Assembly: GCF_000167355.1 (NCBI RefSeq)
Contig: NZ_AAEW02000003.1
Coordinates: 180,142 to 244,141, forward strand
Length of the DNA: 64,000 nt
From: Desulfuromonas acetoxidans DSM 684
GTDB lineage: Bacteria > Desulfobacterota > Desulfuromonadia > Desulfuromonadales > Desulfuromonadaceae
Direction: 5' to 3'
Shown: one piece after another, positions 16,511 through 25,098 of the stretch
Layout: every line of letters starts with the position of its first letter
Numbering within the stretch: the first letter of the stretch is position 1
Notes under the pieces: generated by a model
Databases searched by the model: none
Told to the model about the DNA's origin: nothing
The model's input: only the letters and a program-made list of their open reading frames with translations
Position numbers and translations under genes: made by a program

Positions 16511-17707
16511 ATGAAAAATTCACATTGTCAGACAGAAGAGATCCTCCAACAATTTACCCAACAATGCGTTTCCTGCGGACTGTGCTTTAAGGAATGCGAT
16601 GTGCTGTCAGGATTGAATCTTTCGCCGGTGGCGATCGCCAAAATTCTTTCAGAGCAGGGTACCTACCCAGACGAGTTCGTTGAAGCGATTCAAAAATGTT
16701 CGTTATGCGGACTTTGCGGCCATAACTGTCCATTGGGCCTGGAGCCGAACAAGCTGATGCTGGTCGCCCGCGAGTTGTTTGTCCGGGGCCGCATGGTCAA
16801 TAGCGACGACTACCGGGTGCTGCATGTTGATCATAAGCATCACCTGTTCAGCCTGTATCGCAAAACCTGGCAGATCGATTATCAAAAACAGCATCGCACA
16901 AAGAGTCCGGTTGTGTTTTTCCCCGGCTGTACTCTGTCCAGTTATGCACCGCAACTGACACGAACAGCCTATAGCTGGTTAGAGCAACAAGGCATGGAAG
17001 TCGGTCTCAACGAGCAATGTTGCGGCTTGCCCCTGGCAAGCATCGGTCTTGGCGAGCGTCATTCACGCCACATCGATCGCCTTGAAAAAGAGTTTATGGA
17101 TGCAGGAGTAAAGCAAATCGTCACGGCCTGCCCCAACTGCTTTTATCACCTGCACGACAAATTTGACGGAATTGAGGTGTGTTCTCTCTACCACCTGATG
17201 GTCGAAGCCGGAATCAGGGTTGCCGCCATGGATGATCCGGTCACGGTTCACGACTCCTGCCCAGATCGCCACAGTGGCCAGATCGGCCGTTCCATCCGCA
17301 CCTTGCTCGATGGCAATACGCTGATCGAAATGGCCCACCATAACGCGTCAACGATCTGCTGTGGTGCCGGAGGGCTGGTGTCGATGGTCGACGCGCCACT
17401 CAGTGATCAAAGAGCCACAACGCGCCTTGAAGAATTCCGCCAAACCAGCACCACGTACTGCGTCAGTGCCTGTATGGGATGCGTCAAGCGCCTCGAATCA
17501 GGACAAAAAAAAGTGACGGCACATTACGCCGATCACGAACACCCTCTTTCTCAACCGCAAATCGTTCACATTCTCGAGCTGGTGTTCAACATGCGTATCA
17601 ACCATGACGAACTCCAACAGCAATTAGAAGGGATGTGGAGCGGTGAGCGCGGACAACAAAACATACAGCTACTGACAGAGGACACTGAACCCCAAACTGT
17701 CGCTTAG
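16511..17707 (+). CDS. (Fe-S)-binding oxidoreductase with CCG domains (HdrD/GlpC-like)
   Basis: 398 aa. The N-terminus binds two 4Fe-4S clusters (CVSCGLCFKEC and CSLCGLCGHNC, residues about 17-75). Two cysteine-rich CCG domains follow: FFPGCTLSSYAP... with EQCCGLPL and CPNC in the first, and HDSCPDR... with ICCGAGG and CMGC in the second. This is the layout of HdrD, GlpC and LutA-like electron-transfer proteins, which pass electrons between a dehydrogenase and a thiol or quinone partner. Start at 16511 (GAGGAG upstream) rather than the longer frame. It lies between mobA and the molybdopterin oxidoreductase, so it is the likely redox partner of that enzyme. Confidence 0.82.
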   Translation: MKNSHCQTEEILQQFTQQCVSCGLCFKECDVLSGLNLSPVAIAKILSEQGTYPDEFVEAIQKCSLCGLCGHNCPLGLEPNKLMLVARELFVRGRMVNSDDYRVLHVDHKHHLFSLYRKTWQIDYQKQHRTKSPVVFFPGCTLSSYAPQLTRTAYSWLEQQGMEVGLNEQCCGLPLASIGLGERHSRHIDRLEKEFMDAGVKQIVTACPNCFYHLHDKFDGIEVCSLYHLMVEAGIRVAAMDDPVTVHDSCPDRHSGQIGRSIRTLLDGNTLIEMAHHNASTICCGAGGLVSMVDAPLSDQRATTRLEEFRQTSTTYCVSACMGCVKRLESGQKKVTAHYADHEHPLSQPQIVHILELVFNMRINHDELQQQLEGMWSGERGQQNIQLLTEDTEPQTVA

Positions 17708-17746
17708 AGAATCTCTGGTTTCGTTTCCAAGCGAGGGAGCCCGTTC

Positions 17747-19990
17747 ATGCCAAACCGCACAACAAAAACCAACTGTCGCCTCTGCAGCTATCTGTGCGGA
17801 CTTGAAGCACAGATCGAGGATGACAAGATCGTCAGCCTGCAACCGGACCCGAGTCGCTACCCCTACGACGTCGGCATCGTCAAAGGGTGTCCGCGCTTTC
17901 ATAGCAATCTTGAATTCCTCAATCACCCGCAACGGATCAACCACCCGTTGAAACGAGCCGGTGAGCGCGGAGAAAACCGCTGGCAGCAAATCAGCTGGGA
18001 GCAGGCGCTCAATGAGATCAGCGAAAAACTGTTGCACCTGCGCGAGAATTTTGGTGCCGAAACCCTTGCCACCTCCATCGGCGGTCCACACACAACATTC
18101 TGGCCCCTGCACCGTTTTATGAACCTGTTCGGCAGTCCGAACAACGTCGGCATCGGACAGATCTGCTGGAATCCGTCGATCTGGGTCAACAGCCTCACCT
18201 TTGGCTGGCCACTGGAAAACGAAATTGATCCGGAAACAACCGGCTGCGCCATCCTTTGGGGGGTAAACCCGGCGGAATCGGACAACTCGCTTTTCTGGCG
18301 TCAGGTCCTGGCTTACAATCTCACCGGCAAACCGTTAATCGTGATTGATCCGAGAGAAACCCGCACCGCCCGTCTGGCCACGCATTGGCTGGCACCGAAT
18401 CCCGGCACTGATGCGGCACTGGCACTGGGGATGCTGCATGTCATCATCGCTGAAGAACTTTACCCGCAGCAATTCGTTGAACAGTGGTGCCATGGTTTCG
18501 AGCAACTCAAGCAACAGGTTGCCGACTATACCCCGCAACATGTCGCGCAGATCACCGGGCTGACGACCCAACAGATTATCCAGACGGCGCAACTCTACGC
18601 TCATGCAAACTCGGCGTCGATCTTTCATGGCCGCGGCATTGATCAGATCGGCGCCAACAGTGTTCAGGTCCACCGTGCCATCGCCTGTTTGAAAGGGCTG
18701 ACCGCAAACATTGATCGTCCCGGCGCTTCCTACCTGTCGGAGATGCCCGAATATATCCCTGAAATCGACCTTGAGCTGACAGACCGGCTGCCTGCCGAGC
18801 AACGCCAGAAACAGCTTGGCCGGGATAAAATCAAGCTACAAACCTTTGAAGGGTACGAGCGTCTGACCCGCTATACCCTGCAGCATGGCAAGCAGCTTCC
18901 GGCACGCTATCTGACATCGGCGCAACCCAACCTGGTATGGCGGGCGATGCTTGAGAGTCAGCCCTATCCTATTCGCGCCATGATCGTCAGTGGCAGCAAT
19001 CCATTGATCTGTCAGGCGGACAGCGAGCTGATCGCTAAAGCGTTACAGAGTCTCGACCTGCTGGTCGCCTTGGAACTGTTTCCCAATTCGGTCACCGCCC
19101 TGGCGGATTATGTGCTACCGATGGCCGGCAGCCTGGAACGCCCGGTCTTACAGACCAATGCCGGCGTTGCCAATATCGCCTACGGTGGTCCGCAAGCGAT
19201 TGAGCCTCTCCATGAGCGTCGTTGTGATTACGATTTCTGGCGTGAATTGGGGCTGCTTTGTGGTCAAGATGAATTCTGGCCGTGGGAGGATTTCACCACC
19301 AGTTTAGACAACATCCTTAATCCCCTCGGCCTGACGTGGGAATCCTTCTGCGAAACAGGTATTTATGCGCCAGCTCCGGAATACCGTAAATACGAAAGCT
19401 ATGAAAAGAACGGTCAGCCGGGCTTTGCCACCCCCAGCGGCAAAATTGAGCTGTACTGCGAGGTGCTCAACGAGGTCGGAAGCTCACCGCTACCGGTTCA
19501 TCAATCGCAACCGGGCGCATCAGCCGAGTTTCCCCTGTTATTGATCACCGGTGGCCGCAAGCAACCCCACTGGGCCTCTTCTTTTCGTTGGCTGAAAACG
19601 CTGAAAAAACCGGGCACGGTCCCGCAGGCAGAAGTCAGCAAAGCAACCGCGGAATCGCTGGGATTGGAGCACGGCCAGCAGGTCGTTGTCGAGACCCCGC
19701 ACGGCAAAACAAGCTTCACCTTAAGCATCGTCATCATGAAAGACAATGTCGTCAATGTCGACTACGGCTGGTGGTTCCCGGAACAATCGCTGGCAGCACC
19801 GGAGCTTGGGGGGGCTTTTACGTCCAACGCCAACATGCTGACAACGGCATCCTTTGAAACGTCGGACCCGATTCTGGGACAGTGGATCTACAACCGCATT
19901 CCCTGCTGTATCTATCCGGCACAACCCGTAGGACAAACAACCACTGACACCAACCACCTTCAACAGGTTCCGGCCTCAAAGGAGAACTAA
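17747..19990 (+). CDS. molybdopterin oxidoreductase, cytoplasmic, substrate unknown
   Basis: 747-aa DMSO-reductase-superfamily enzyme. C10, C13, C17 and C48 form the N-terminal 4Fe-4S site. The W/Mo ligand is probably the cysteine in IGQICWNPS (about 143). Further marks are ILWGVNPAES, the VIDPRETRTA cofactor loop, FATPSGKIELY and the C-terminal dinucleotide-binding domain. There is no Tat signal, so it acts in the cytoplasm. In acetylene hydratase an aspartate follows the second cluster cysteine (CDxxC); here it is serine, so that activity is not supported. The operon context (CCG Fe-S protein, DUF169-ferredoxin) suggests an electron-accepting or electron-donating reaction on an unknown substrate. 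Confidence 0.85.
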   Translation: MPNRTTKTNCRLCSYLCGLEAQIEDDKIVSLQPDPSRYPYDVGIVKGCPRFHSNLEFLNHPQRINHPLKRAGERGENRWQQISWEQALNEISEKLLHLRENFGAETLATSIGGPHTTFWPLHRFMNLFGSPNNVGIGQICWNPSIWVNSLTFGWPLENEIDPETTGCAILWGVNPAESDNSLFWRQVLAYNLTGKPLIVIDPRETRTARLATHWLAPNPGTDAALALGMLHVIIAEELYPQQFVEQWCHGFEQLKQQVADYTPQHVAQITGLTTQQIIQTAQLYAHANSASIFHGRGIDQIGANSVQVHRAIACLKGLTANIDRPGASYLSEMPEYIPEIDLELTDRLPAEQRQKQLGRDKIKLQTFEGYERLTRYTLQHGKQLPARYLTSAQPNLVWRAMLESQPYPIRAMIVSGSNPLICQADSELIAKALQSLDLLVALELFPNSVTALADYVLPMAGSLERPVLQTNAGVANIAYGGPQAIEPLHERRCDYDFWRELGLLCGQDEFWPWEDFTTSLDNILNPLGLTWESFCETGIYAPAPEYRKYESYEKNGQPGFATPSGKIELYCEVLNEVGSSPLPVHQSQPGASAEFPLLLITGGRKQPHWASSFRWLKTLKKPGTVPQAEVSKATAESLGLEHGQQVVVETPHGKTSFTLSIVIMKDNVVNVDYGWWFPEQSLAAPELGGAFTSNANMLTTASFETSDPILGQWIYNRIPCCIYPAQPVGQTTTDTNHLQQVPASKEN

Positions 19991-19991
19991 A

Positions 19992-20825
19992 ATGAGCCTT
20001 AAGAAAAGAGCACTGATTTTTTTCACAAAAGTCCCGACCCCCGGTCTCACCAAAACGCGCCTGACAAAGGAACATGGGGGCATTTTCACCCCGGAAGAGG
20101 CCGCCGAGTTCTACCAGGCTGTCATGCTCGACACGGCAGAAGTCGGTTTCCGTGCCCTGGAGCAGTTACAACCCAGCGAACAGGACGTGGAATACGATTT
20201 TGTGATCAGTGCCACCCCGGAACATGACCATCCGCGGCTCAAAGAGATTTTTGGCGCACTCGGCCAACGTCAAATCGATTTGAAATTCATTGCCGATCGC
20301 GGCCAGAATTTCAACGAGCATTTCAACGATGCCTTCCAGCAACTCTGGGGACTCGGTTACGACTGCGCCGTGGCTGTAGGTGGCGACCAACCGCAAATGA
20401 CCACCAACAATATCAAGCAAGCCTTCCAGTGGCTTGACCGTTTTCAGGAGTCGCACCAAAAAGGCTTGGTTCACTGCCCCTGCCAGGCGTGCGGCGTCTC
20501 TCTGATCGGACTGACCAAAGACACCCCCATGGACTTTGAAGGGGTTTTCTATAACGCCGACGGCATCTCGGCTCTCGACGCCATTATCAATATCTGCAGC
20601 GAGAAACAGATCCCTGTCGCCGCCCTCGAAACCGTGGCGGACATCGACAATGTTGAAGACCTTGCTCACGCTTTGAGTCTGGCCCATTCGCAGTCGTACA
20701 CCGCCGAGTTCCAGTCTGACGTTGTGGTTCCACAGCGTTTCATCGACTGGGCAAAAGAGACCGGCCTGAGCGTCACCACGCCACCTAACGATGACCACGA
20801 CCCACGGGAGTTAATCGATGCCTGA
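19992..20825 (+). CDS. DUF2064 (TIGR04282-type) nucleotidyl/glycosyltransferase-like protein
   Basis: 277 aa. GT-A fold protein of the family called 'rSAM/selenodomain-associated transferase 1': FFTKVPTPGLTKTRL at the N-terminus takes the place of the nucleotide-sugar loop, GGDQPQM supplies the acidic metal site and DIDNVEDL lies near the end. This copy is about 60-70 residues longer than the usual about 210. A CPCQACG segment (about 157-163) is unusual. AAGGAG precedes the ATG; the gene overlaps the next one by 8 nt. The family often travels with radical SAM, selenium and arsenic-linked genes; a second copy lies at 31.2 kb. Confidence 0.75.
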   Translation: MSLKKRALIFFTKVPTPGLTKTRLTKEHGGIFTPEEAAEFYQAVMLDTAEVGFRALEQLQPSEQDVEYDFVISATPEHDHPRLKEIFGALGQRQIDLKFIADRGQNFNEHFNDAFQQLWGLGYDCAVAVGGDQPQMTTNNIKQAFQWLDRFQESHQKGLVHCPCQACGVSLIGLTKDTPMDFEGVFYNADGISALDAIINICSEKQIPVAALETVADIDNVEDLAHALSLAHSQSYTAEFQSDVVVPQRFIDWAKETGLSVTTPPNDDHDPRELIDA

Positions 20826-21798
20826 TGTCCAGATAGCAACTGAACAGTGTACCGGCTGCGGCATGTGCGTTAATTTCTGCCCGGTCGAGGTCTTTCAACT
20901 CGAAACCAGCGGTGAAAAAAATACCGTAAAGGTGGTAAACCCCTCAGCCTGCTGGGCGTGTGATACCTGCGTCGGCCAATGTCCGACCAACGCCATTCGC
21001 ATTATCGAAAGCGCGGAGGAAGCCGCCGATCGGGAGGCACGCTTTAAGCCGTCGGCCCCACCGCTTGATCCGGCCGAACAGCAGCAGTACCAAGAATGGC
21101 ATGAGGTTCTGACCCAAACCCTTGGTCTGCGTTGGAACCCGGTGGCGATCTCCTTGATCGGTCATGATCAGCCGCTTCCGGCAGCACCGATGCCACGCGT
21201 TAAGCTGCGTTATTGCCAGTCGTTGATGATGGCCCGGCGTGGCAAAACCGTGATGATGCCGGCCCAGTGCCATGCCTGCCCGGACGGCACCCATATCCTC
21301 GGCCTGACGGAAATTCCGCCTAAGCTTGCCAGTGGTGAAATGTATCTCCATTTCAAAAAACTGGCATCGATGGAGGCGGCCCGTCAGATGATCAAGGAGC
21401 GGCCACGGTTACCGGAAAAATCGACCCTGGCCACCCTGGTCAGCCCGCTGAAAGATGCGAAGGTCACACCGGATGTGATCGCGGTGATCGCCAAGCCGGA
21501 ACAGATCATGTGGTTGACCATGAGTGCCTCCTACAGCACCGGCAAACGTTTTGACTTTAAAGTGAGTGGCTACAACGCTCAGTGCGTTGAAACCACCCTG
21601 CTCCCCTATACCCAGCAGCGTTTCAATCTTTCCCTGGGCTGTTACGGATGTCGCGCCAGTTCTGATATCGGCGACGAACTGATGTTCATGGGCATTCCAC
21701 GCCAACAGTTGCCTGAACTGATCAACGGGCTGAAAAAATTGGGGGCTAAAGCGATTGGCGACTCGCGCAACAAGATCTATCTGCCGCCAAACATCTGA
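20818..21798 (+). CDS. ferredoxin-DUF169 fusion protein
   Basis: 326 aa. Residues 1-70 are a 2x[4Fe-4S] ferredoxin (CTGCGMCVNFCPVEVF and CWACDTCVGQCP). From about 95 follows a DUF169 domain with the conserved MARRGKTVMMP, CHACPDG, a C-x-N-type segment and LGCYGCR. Function unknown; the fusion indicates that DUF169 proteins take part in an electron-transfer reaction. The ATG at 20818 overlaps the DUF2064 gene. It ends the mobA operon and is followed by two hairpins. Confidence 0.8.
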   Translation: MPDVQIATEQCTGCGMCVNFCPVEVFQLETSGEKNTVKVVNPSACWACDTCVGQCPTNAIRIIESAEEAADREARFKPSAPPLDPAEQQQYQEWHEVLTQTLGLRWNPVAISLIGHDQPLPAAPMPRVKLRYCQSLMMARRGKTVMMPAQCHACPDGTHILGLTEIPPKLASGEMYLHFKKLASMEAARQMIKERPRLPEKSTLATLVSPLKDAKVTPDVIAVIAKPEQIMWLTMSASYSTGKRFDFKVSGYNAQCVETTLLPYTQQRFNLSLGCYGCRASSDIGDELMFMGIPRQQLPELINGLKKLGAKAIGDSRNKIYLPPNI

Positions 21799-21806
21799 CA
21801 AACAGG

Positions 21807-21840
21807 GTGTTGAAAAGCCCTGGGGATGACTTTTCAACAC
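21807..21840. repeat. inverted repeat GTGTTGAAAAG / CTTTTCAACAC
   Basis: Perfect 11-bp arms (21807-21817 and 21830-21840), 12-nt loop, just past the stop of the ferredoxin-DUF169 gene. The arm sequence belongs to the dispersed repeat. It could serve as an operon-end hairpin, though no T-run follows. Confidence 0.55.
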
Positions 21841-21846
21841 TCTAGA

Positions 21847-21882
21847 GACAGGTTCGGGACACTCCACGGTCCCGGACCTGTC
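21847..21882 (+). terminator. probable terminator of the mobA operon
   Basis: 14-bp stem with one G-U pair: GACAGGTTCGGGAC (21847-21860) and GTCCCGGACCTGTC (21869-21882), loop of 8. It is very stable and correctly placed 50 bp after the last gene, but followed by only two scattered Ts. Confidence 0.55.
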
Positions 21883-21896
21883 CTGCCTAAAAAGTC

Positions 21897-22083
21897 TGCA
21901 TGCGGCCTCCTGACAACAGGGTTCTATCCGGCTGTTCAAAACGGCCTGTGAGGCCCTTGGACGGACGACCAAAATCAAGGGCGGTTTTTCAAGGCCTTGA
22001 TTTTGTCCGTAAGACGGACATCGCATTTTCGGCTTGCGCCGTTGAAAAGCCCCCGGATGGGACTTTTTCAACCCTGCTATATC
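21897..22083. repeat. long copy of the dispersed palindromic repeat
   Basis: About 190 bp with nested dyads, among them CAAAATCAAGG with CCTTGATTTTG around 21973-22015 and the ends CAGGG / CCCTG. It ends in GACTTTTTCAACCCTGCTAT. The order of blocks (GACGGACAT, CGCATTTTCGGCTTGCG, GTTGAAAAGCCCC, GACTTTTTCAAC) is shared with copies at 63061-63222 and, more decayed, 61870-62040. It fills most of the gap before the HesB-like gene. Confidence 0.6.
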
Positions 22084-22106
22084 AGCCATGAAAAGGGTGA
22101 TCAAAC

Positions 22107-22409
22107 ATGAATCTACGACTCACGCCAAAAGCACAAAAAATTATTGTCGAAAGAGAATGTGATATCAGCGTCAGCCTGAAAGAACAGGTGTGTTACAGCT
22201 GAGGCGGTGCTCAATCGAGAGATGTCCCATCCGTGCGATGGGGAAAACCAGAACCATCACAGATCGACACATACGAAAAGATGATCATTGACGGAGTTTC
22301 TGTTTTTGTTCATCACGCCGTGAAAGGGATCGTCAATGCCCGCATTGATGTTGTCACTGGCGGAGTTGGGACTAAACTTATCTTTTTAGGTCATGTCGGG
22401 GGCAAATAG
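22107..22409 (+). CDS. HesB-like selenoprotein with in-frame UGA
   Basis: One frame is open from the ATG at 22107 to TAG at 22409 (100 residues) except for a TGA at 22200-22202, residue 32. The protein opens with MNLRLTPKAQKII, the start pattern of HesB/IscA A-type proteins. It has C29-Y-S-U32, a CxxU redox pair, then GVSVFVHH...GIVNARIDVV and ends GTKLIFLG, again the HesB fold pattern. The usual C-terminal CGC is missing. Codon structure continues cleanly past the TGA, and a bacterial SECIS-like hairpin lies 23 nt after it (22226-22242). AAGGG precedes the ATG. HesB-like selenoproteins are a known class in deltaproteobacteria; the function is unsettled. A pseudogene is the alternative. Confidence 0.72.
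22203..22243 (+). promoter_or_regulatory. bacterial SECIS-like element
   Basis: Directly after the UGA at 22200-22202. Stem CCCATC (22226-22231) pairs with GATGGG (22237-22242), with a 5-nt apical loop CGTGC carrying G at its second position, 30 nt from the UGA. This fits the general bacterial SECIS rule (short stem, G among the first two loop bases, loop 16-37 nt from UGA). It is within the coding sequence, as required for SelB-dependent decoding in bacteria. Confidence 0.6.
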
Positions 22410-22493
22410 AATGTTCCGGGACTAAAAGACGTTGCCGTCCGCAAGACACCAAAGAACAAAAACCAACACCGACCCAGGATCAATGGAGTTTCA

Positions 22494-23426
22494 ATGAGAG
22501 GGGCGAACATCGTTTTTGTGGCATTGGCTGCGTTATGCTGGGGGCTCTCAGGCGGCATCGCCGGTATTCTTATCTCCAGTGGTTGGGATGCGCTGGCCCT
22601 GTCATTCTACCGGGGAACCATCGGCTTGCTGATCTTTCTCGGCTGGCTTTGCCTGCGCCCACACGGCAGCGGATTGAACAACCGGCGCATGTGGTTCTGG
22701 TCAGCGATCGCCGGTTTGGGTGTCGCAGGGAATTTCTCTTTTTATTTTGTCAGTGTTACGCACTGCAATGTCGCAATCGCAGTAACGTTGATGTACAGCG
22801 CACCGGTCTTTGTCTGCCTAGTCTCATTTGCCCTGAAACTTGAACGCCCCACAGTGTTGAAATGGACAGCCATCGCGACGGTGATGCTTGGCATCGTCCT
22901 GCTGACACAGATCTACGATCTCGATGCAAGCAACGTGACACTGTTCGGCGTCAGCGCCGGATTACTTGCCGGTGTGTCTTACACAATCTTTATTTTCGGT
23001 TTCAAGTATGCCACGCAGTACGGCAGTCCACAGGCGATTCTTTCCATCGCATTTGCGATGCTCGCCACCCTCCTCGTCTGGTTCGATCATGTTGAAATAA
23101 GTTACGCCATTCTCAGTGCGCCCCAATGGCCGTTGATTGCCGGATTGGGCATACTGGGGGCTGGGGTGTCGTTTACCCTTTATCTTCTCGGCTTGAAACA
23201 CACCGGCCCGACGTCAGCCTCAATTGTGGCCATGATCGAGCCGGTAACTGCAGCGCTATTCGGCGTCGTCGTCTTACATGAGAGTCTTGCAGGCTCACAA
23301 ATGGTCGGCATGGGGGTAATCATCATCACCGTCACCGTGTTAAGCATCTATTCAAAGGCCGAACCGGCCCACGATCTCGGATCTATTCAGTCAAACTCCA
23401 ACCAGAAAAAAGGCCCAGGGCGATAA
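22494..23426 (+). CDS. EamA-family (DMT) transporter
   Basis: 310 aa, ten hydrophobic segments in two EamA repeats. The N-terminus GANIVFVALAALCWGLSGG is the typical opening and 'MIEPVTAALFGVVVLHE' the typical second-repeat signature (about 246-262). TGGAG precedes the ATG. It lies between the HesB-like selenoprotein gene and the converging ABC transporter genes. The substrate is not inferable; amino acid or metabolite efflux is usual for the family. Confidence 0.85.
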   Translation: MRGANIVFVALAALCWGLSGGIAGILISSGWDALALSFYRGTIGLLIFLGWLCLRPHGSGLNNRRMWFWSAIAGLGVAGNFSFYFVSVTHCNVAIAVTLMYSAPVFVCLVSFALKLERPTVLKWTAIATVMLGIVLLTQIYDLDASNVTLFGVSAGLLAGVSYTIFIFGFKYATQYGSPQAILSIAFAMLATLLVWFDHVEISYAILSAPQWPLIAGLGILGAGVSFTLYLLGLKHTGPTSASIVAMIEPVTAALFGVVVLHESLAGSQMVGMGVIIITVTVLSIYSKAEPAHDLGSIQSNSNQKKGPGR

Positions 23427-23479
23427 ACAACCCTAGACCTCCCCTCCTCCATCTGGTTCTTTTAAGCAGTGTACGCTAG

Positions 23480-24268
23480 CTAGACCTGCGGCGCATTTGC
23501 GCCATCCGGCACCTGACGGCAAAAATCTTTGAGTGCGGCACGCAGCCGAAGGATATTGGCCCTTTGCTTTTTGTCTGTACGGCTGCGCTCCAGCCCACGC
23601 TGAATCCGCAGCGTGGCATAGCAGCGGTTCGGTGGCCGCCCCATAATAACAACCCGATCAGCCAGATAAGCCGCTTCTTCGACGCTATGAGTGACAAAAA
23701 CAACCGTCTGTCGACGCTGGGCGCAGATTTTCAGCAATTGATCCTGCAGATGCTCGCGGGTATCGGCATCAAGAGCACTAAAGGGTTCATCCATCAACAA
23801 CAACCGCGGCTGCAGAGCCAATACCCGGGCCAATGCCGCCCGTTGTTTCATGCCGCCGGAAAGCTGATGCGGATAAGCCTTCTGAGAGCATTTCAGATCA
23901 ACCAGGGCGAGACTGTCGTTGACAATATCGTGCAACTGCGTTTTCGCTACACCGGCAGCCTTGAGTCCCAATTCGAGATTGCGACGCAGGTTCATCCAGG
24001 GAAAGAGGGTAGCGTCCTGAAAGACAACGGCTCGTTCGGGGTCGGGACGGTTCACCCGCCGCCCGTCAAAAAAGATTGTTCCCCGATCAGGCGGGATAAA
24101 CCCGGCGAGTATGTTGAGCAACGTGGATTTACCACAGCCACTCGGCCCGATGATGCAGACAAACTCCCCTTCGGCAACGGCAAAGGAAAGATCCTCCACC
24201 ACCGGCTCAGGCTCGCCTTTATCGTCTTGCGTATAAGCCTTGCTGATATCGACAACGTCGATCAACAT
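23480..24268 (-). CDS. NitT/TauT-type ABC transporter ATP-binding protein
   Basis: 262 aa. Walker A GPSGCGKST, Q-loop VFQDATLFPWM, signature LSGGMKQR, Walker B LLLMDEPFSALD and the H-loop VTHSVEEA are all present, in the SsuB/TauB/NrtD subgroup pattern. The ATG at 24268 has AGGGAGG before it and lies 2 nt after the permease stop. It is the last gene of the 35.4-23.5 kb cluster. Substrates of the subgroup include nitrate, taurine, sulfonates and pyrimidine precursors; the presence of a metalloid-type methyltransferase fusion in the same unit makes an unusual solute possible. Confidence 0.88.
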   Translation of the reverse strand: MLIDVVDISKAYTQDDKGEPEPVVEDLSFAVAEGEFVCIIGPSGCGKSTLLNILAGFIPPDRGTIFFDGRRVNRPDPERAVVFQDATLFPWMNLRRNLELGLKAAGVAKTQLHDIVNDSLALVDLKCSQKAYPHQLSGGMKQRAALARVLALQPRLLLMDEPFSALDADTREHLQDQLLKICAQRRQTVVFVTHSVEEAAYLADRVVIMGRPPNRCYATLRIQRGLERSRTDKKQRANILRLRAALKDFCRQVPDGANAPQV

Positions 24269-24270
24269 GC

Positions 24271-25098
24271 TCACACCTCCCTTTTCAAGCCCCACAGTTC
24301 GAGAGTTCTTTTTTCCAATGGAATAAAGATCACCCGCTCCATGATCAGTCCGATACCACAGATAATGGCAATACAGACAAAGGCTTTAGCAAAATCAAGC
24401 GTCCAGCGCGACTGGATGATGGCGTAACCGAGTCCGGTGCCGCGCCCCACGACCATTTCGGCGGCCACCAATACCCGCCAACTGCTGCCAAGCCCAACCC
24501 GCAAACCGCTCAGAATATGGGGCAGTGCCCCCGGCAGTAGAACGCTCCGGAACAGCATGCGGTTATTGAGGCCAAGCATACGCGCCGCACGGATGTACAT
24601 CTCATCAACCCGTTTGACGCCCCCGGCGACATTGATGGCAATCGGCGCAAAGGCTGTTACCGCGATCATGAACAGGGTCGCGCCATCGCCAATTCCAAAC
24701 AGTAAAATGGCAACAGGAATCCACGCCAGACCAGGAATTAACTGCAGAACCTGAACCGACGGCATTGTCAGCCGTTCAAACGTCCGCCAACGTCCGGCAG
24801 CCATACCGATCAATGCACCGCTGAATACGGCGATGGAAAAACCACCCAGCCAACGCCCCATACTACTGAGGGTATGCAGATAGATTGAATAGCCAAGCAG
24901 CGGCTCTCCCGCCAACATCTTCACCAGTTTCCAGCCGGTTTCGAAAGGGGTCGGAAAAGAGACACCTCGCCACCAACTGACCGACCAGGCGATGCACTGC
25001 CAGCCGAGCACAATCAGCAGTAAAGCGGCAACACCATAAAGCAGGTTACCGGACGCTCTCTTTTTGCCGTTCGAACCCAACGCGAAATCCTCCTTCAC
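24271..25098 (-). CDS. NitT/TauT-type ABC transporter permease
   Basis: 275 aa, six membrane segments. The EAA loop appears near 165-190 (YIRAARMLGLNNRMLFRSVLLPGALPHI, shown only in part by its conserved G and P). The start is a GTG at 25098 overlapping the stop of the radical SAM fusion gene by 4 nt (GTGA), so the transporter and that enzyme are translationally coupled. It pairs with the ATPase 2 nt downstream and the binding protein at 28.2 kb. Confidence 0.87.
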   Translation of the reverse strand: MKEDFALGSNGKKRASGNLLYGVAALLLIVLGWQCIAWSVSWWRGVSFPTPFETGWKLVKMLAGEPLLGYSIYLHTLSSMGRWLGGFSIAVFSGALIGMAAGRWRTFERLTMPSVQVLQLIPGLAWIPVAILLFGIGDGATLFMIAVTAFAPIAINVAGGVKRVDEMYIRAARMLGLNNRMLFRSVLLPGALPHILSGLRVGLGSSWRVLVAAEMVVGRGTGLGYAIIQSRWTLDFAKAFVCIAIICGIGLIMERVIFIPLEKRTLELWGLKREV

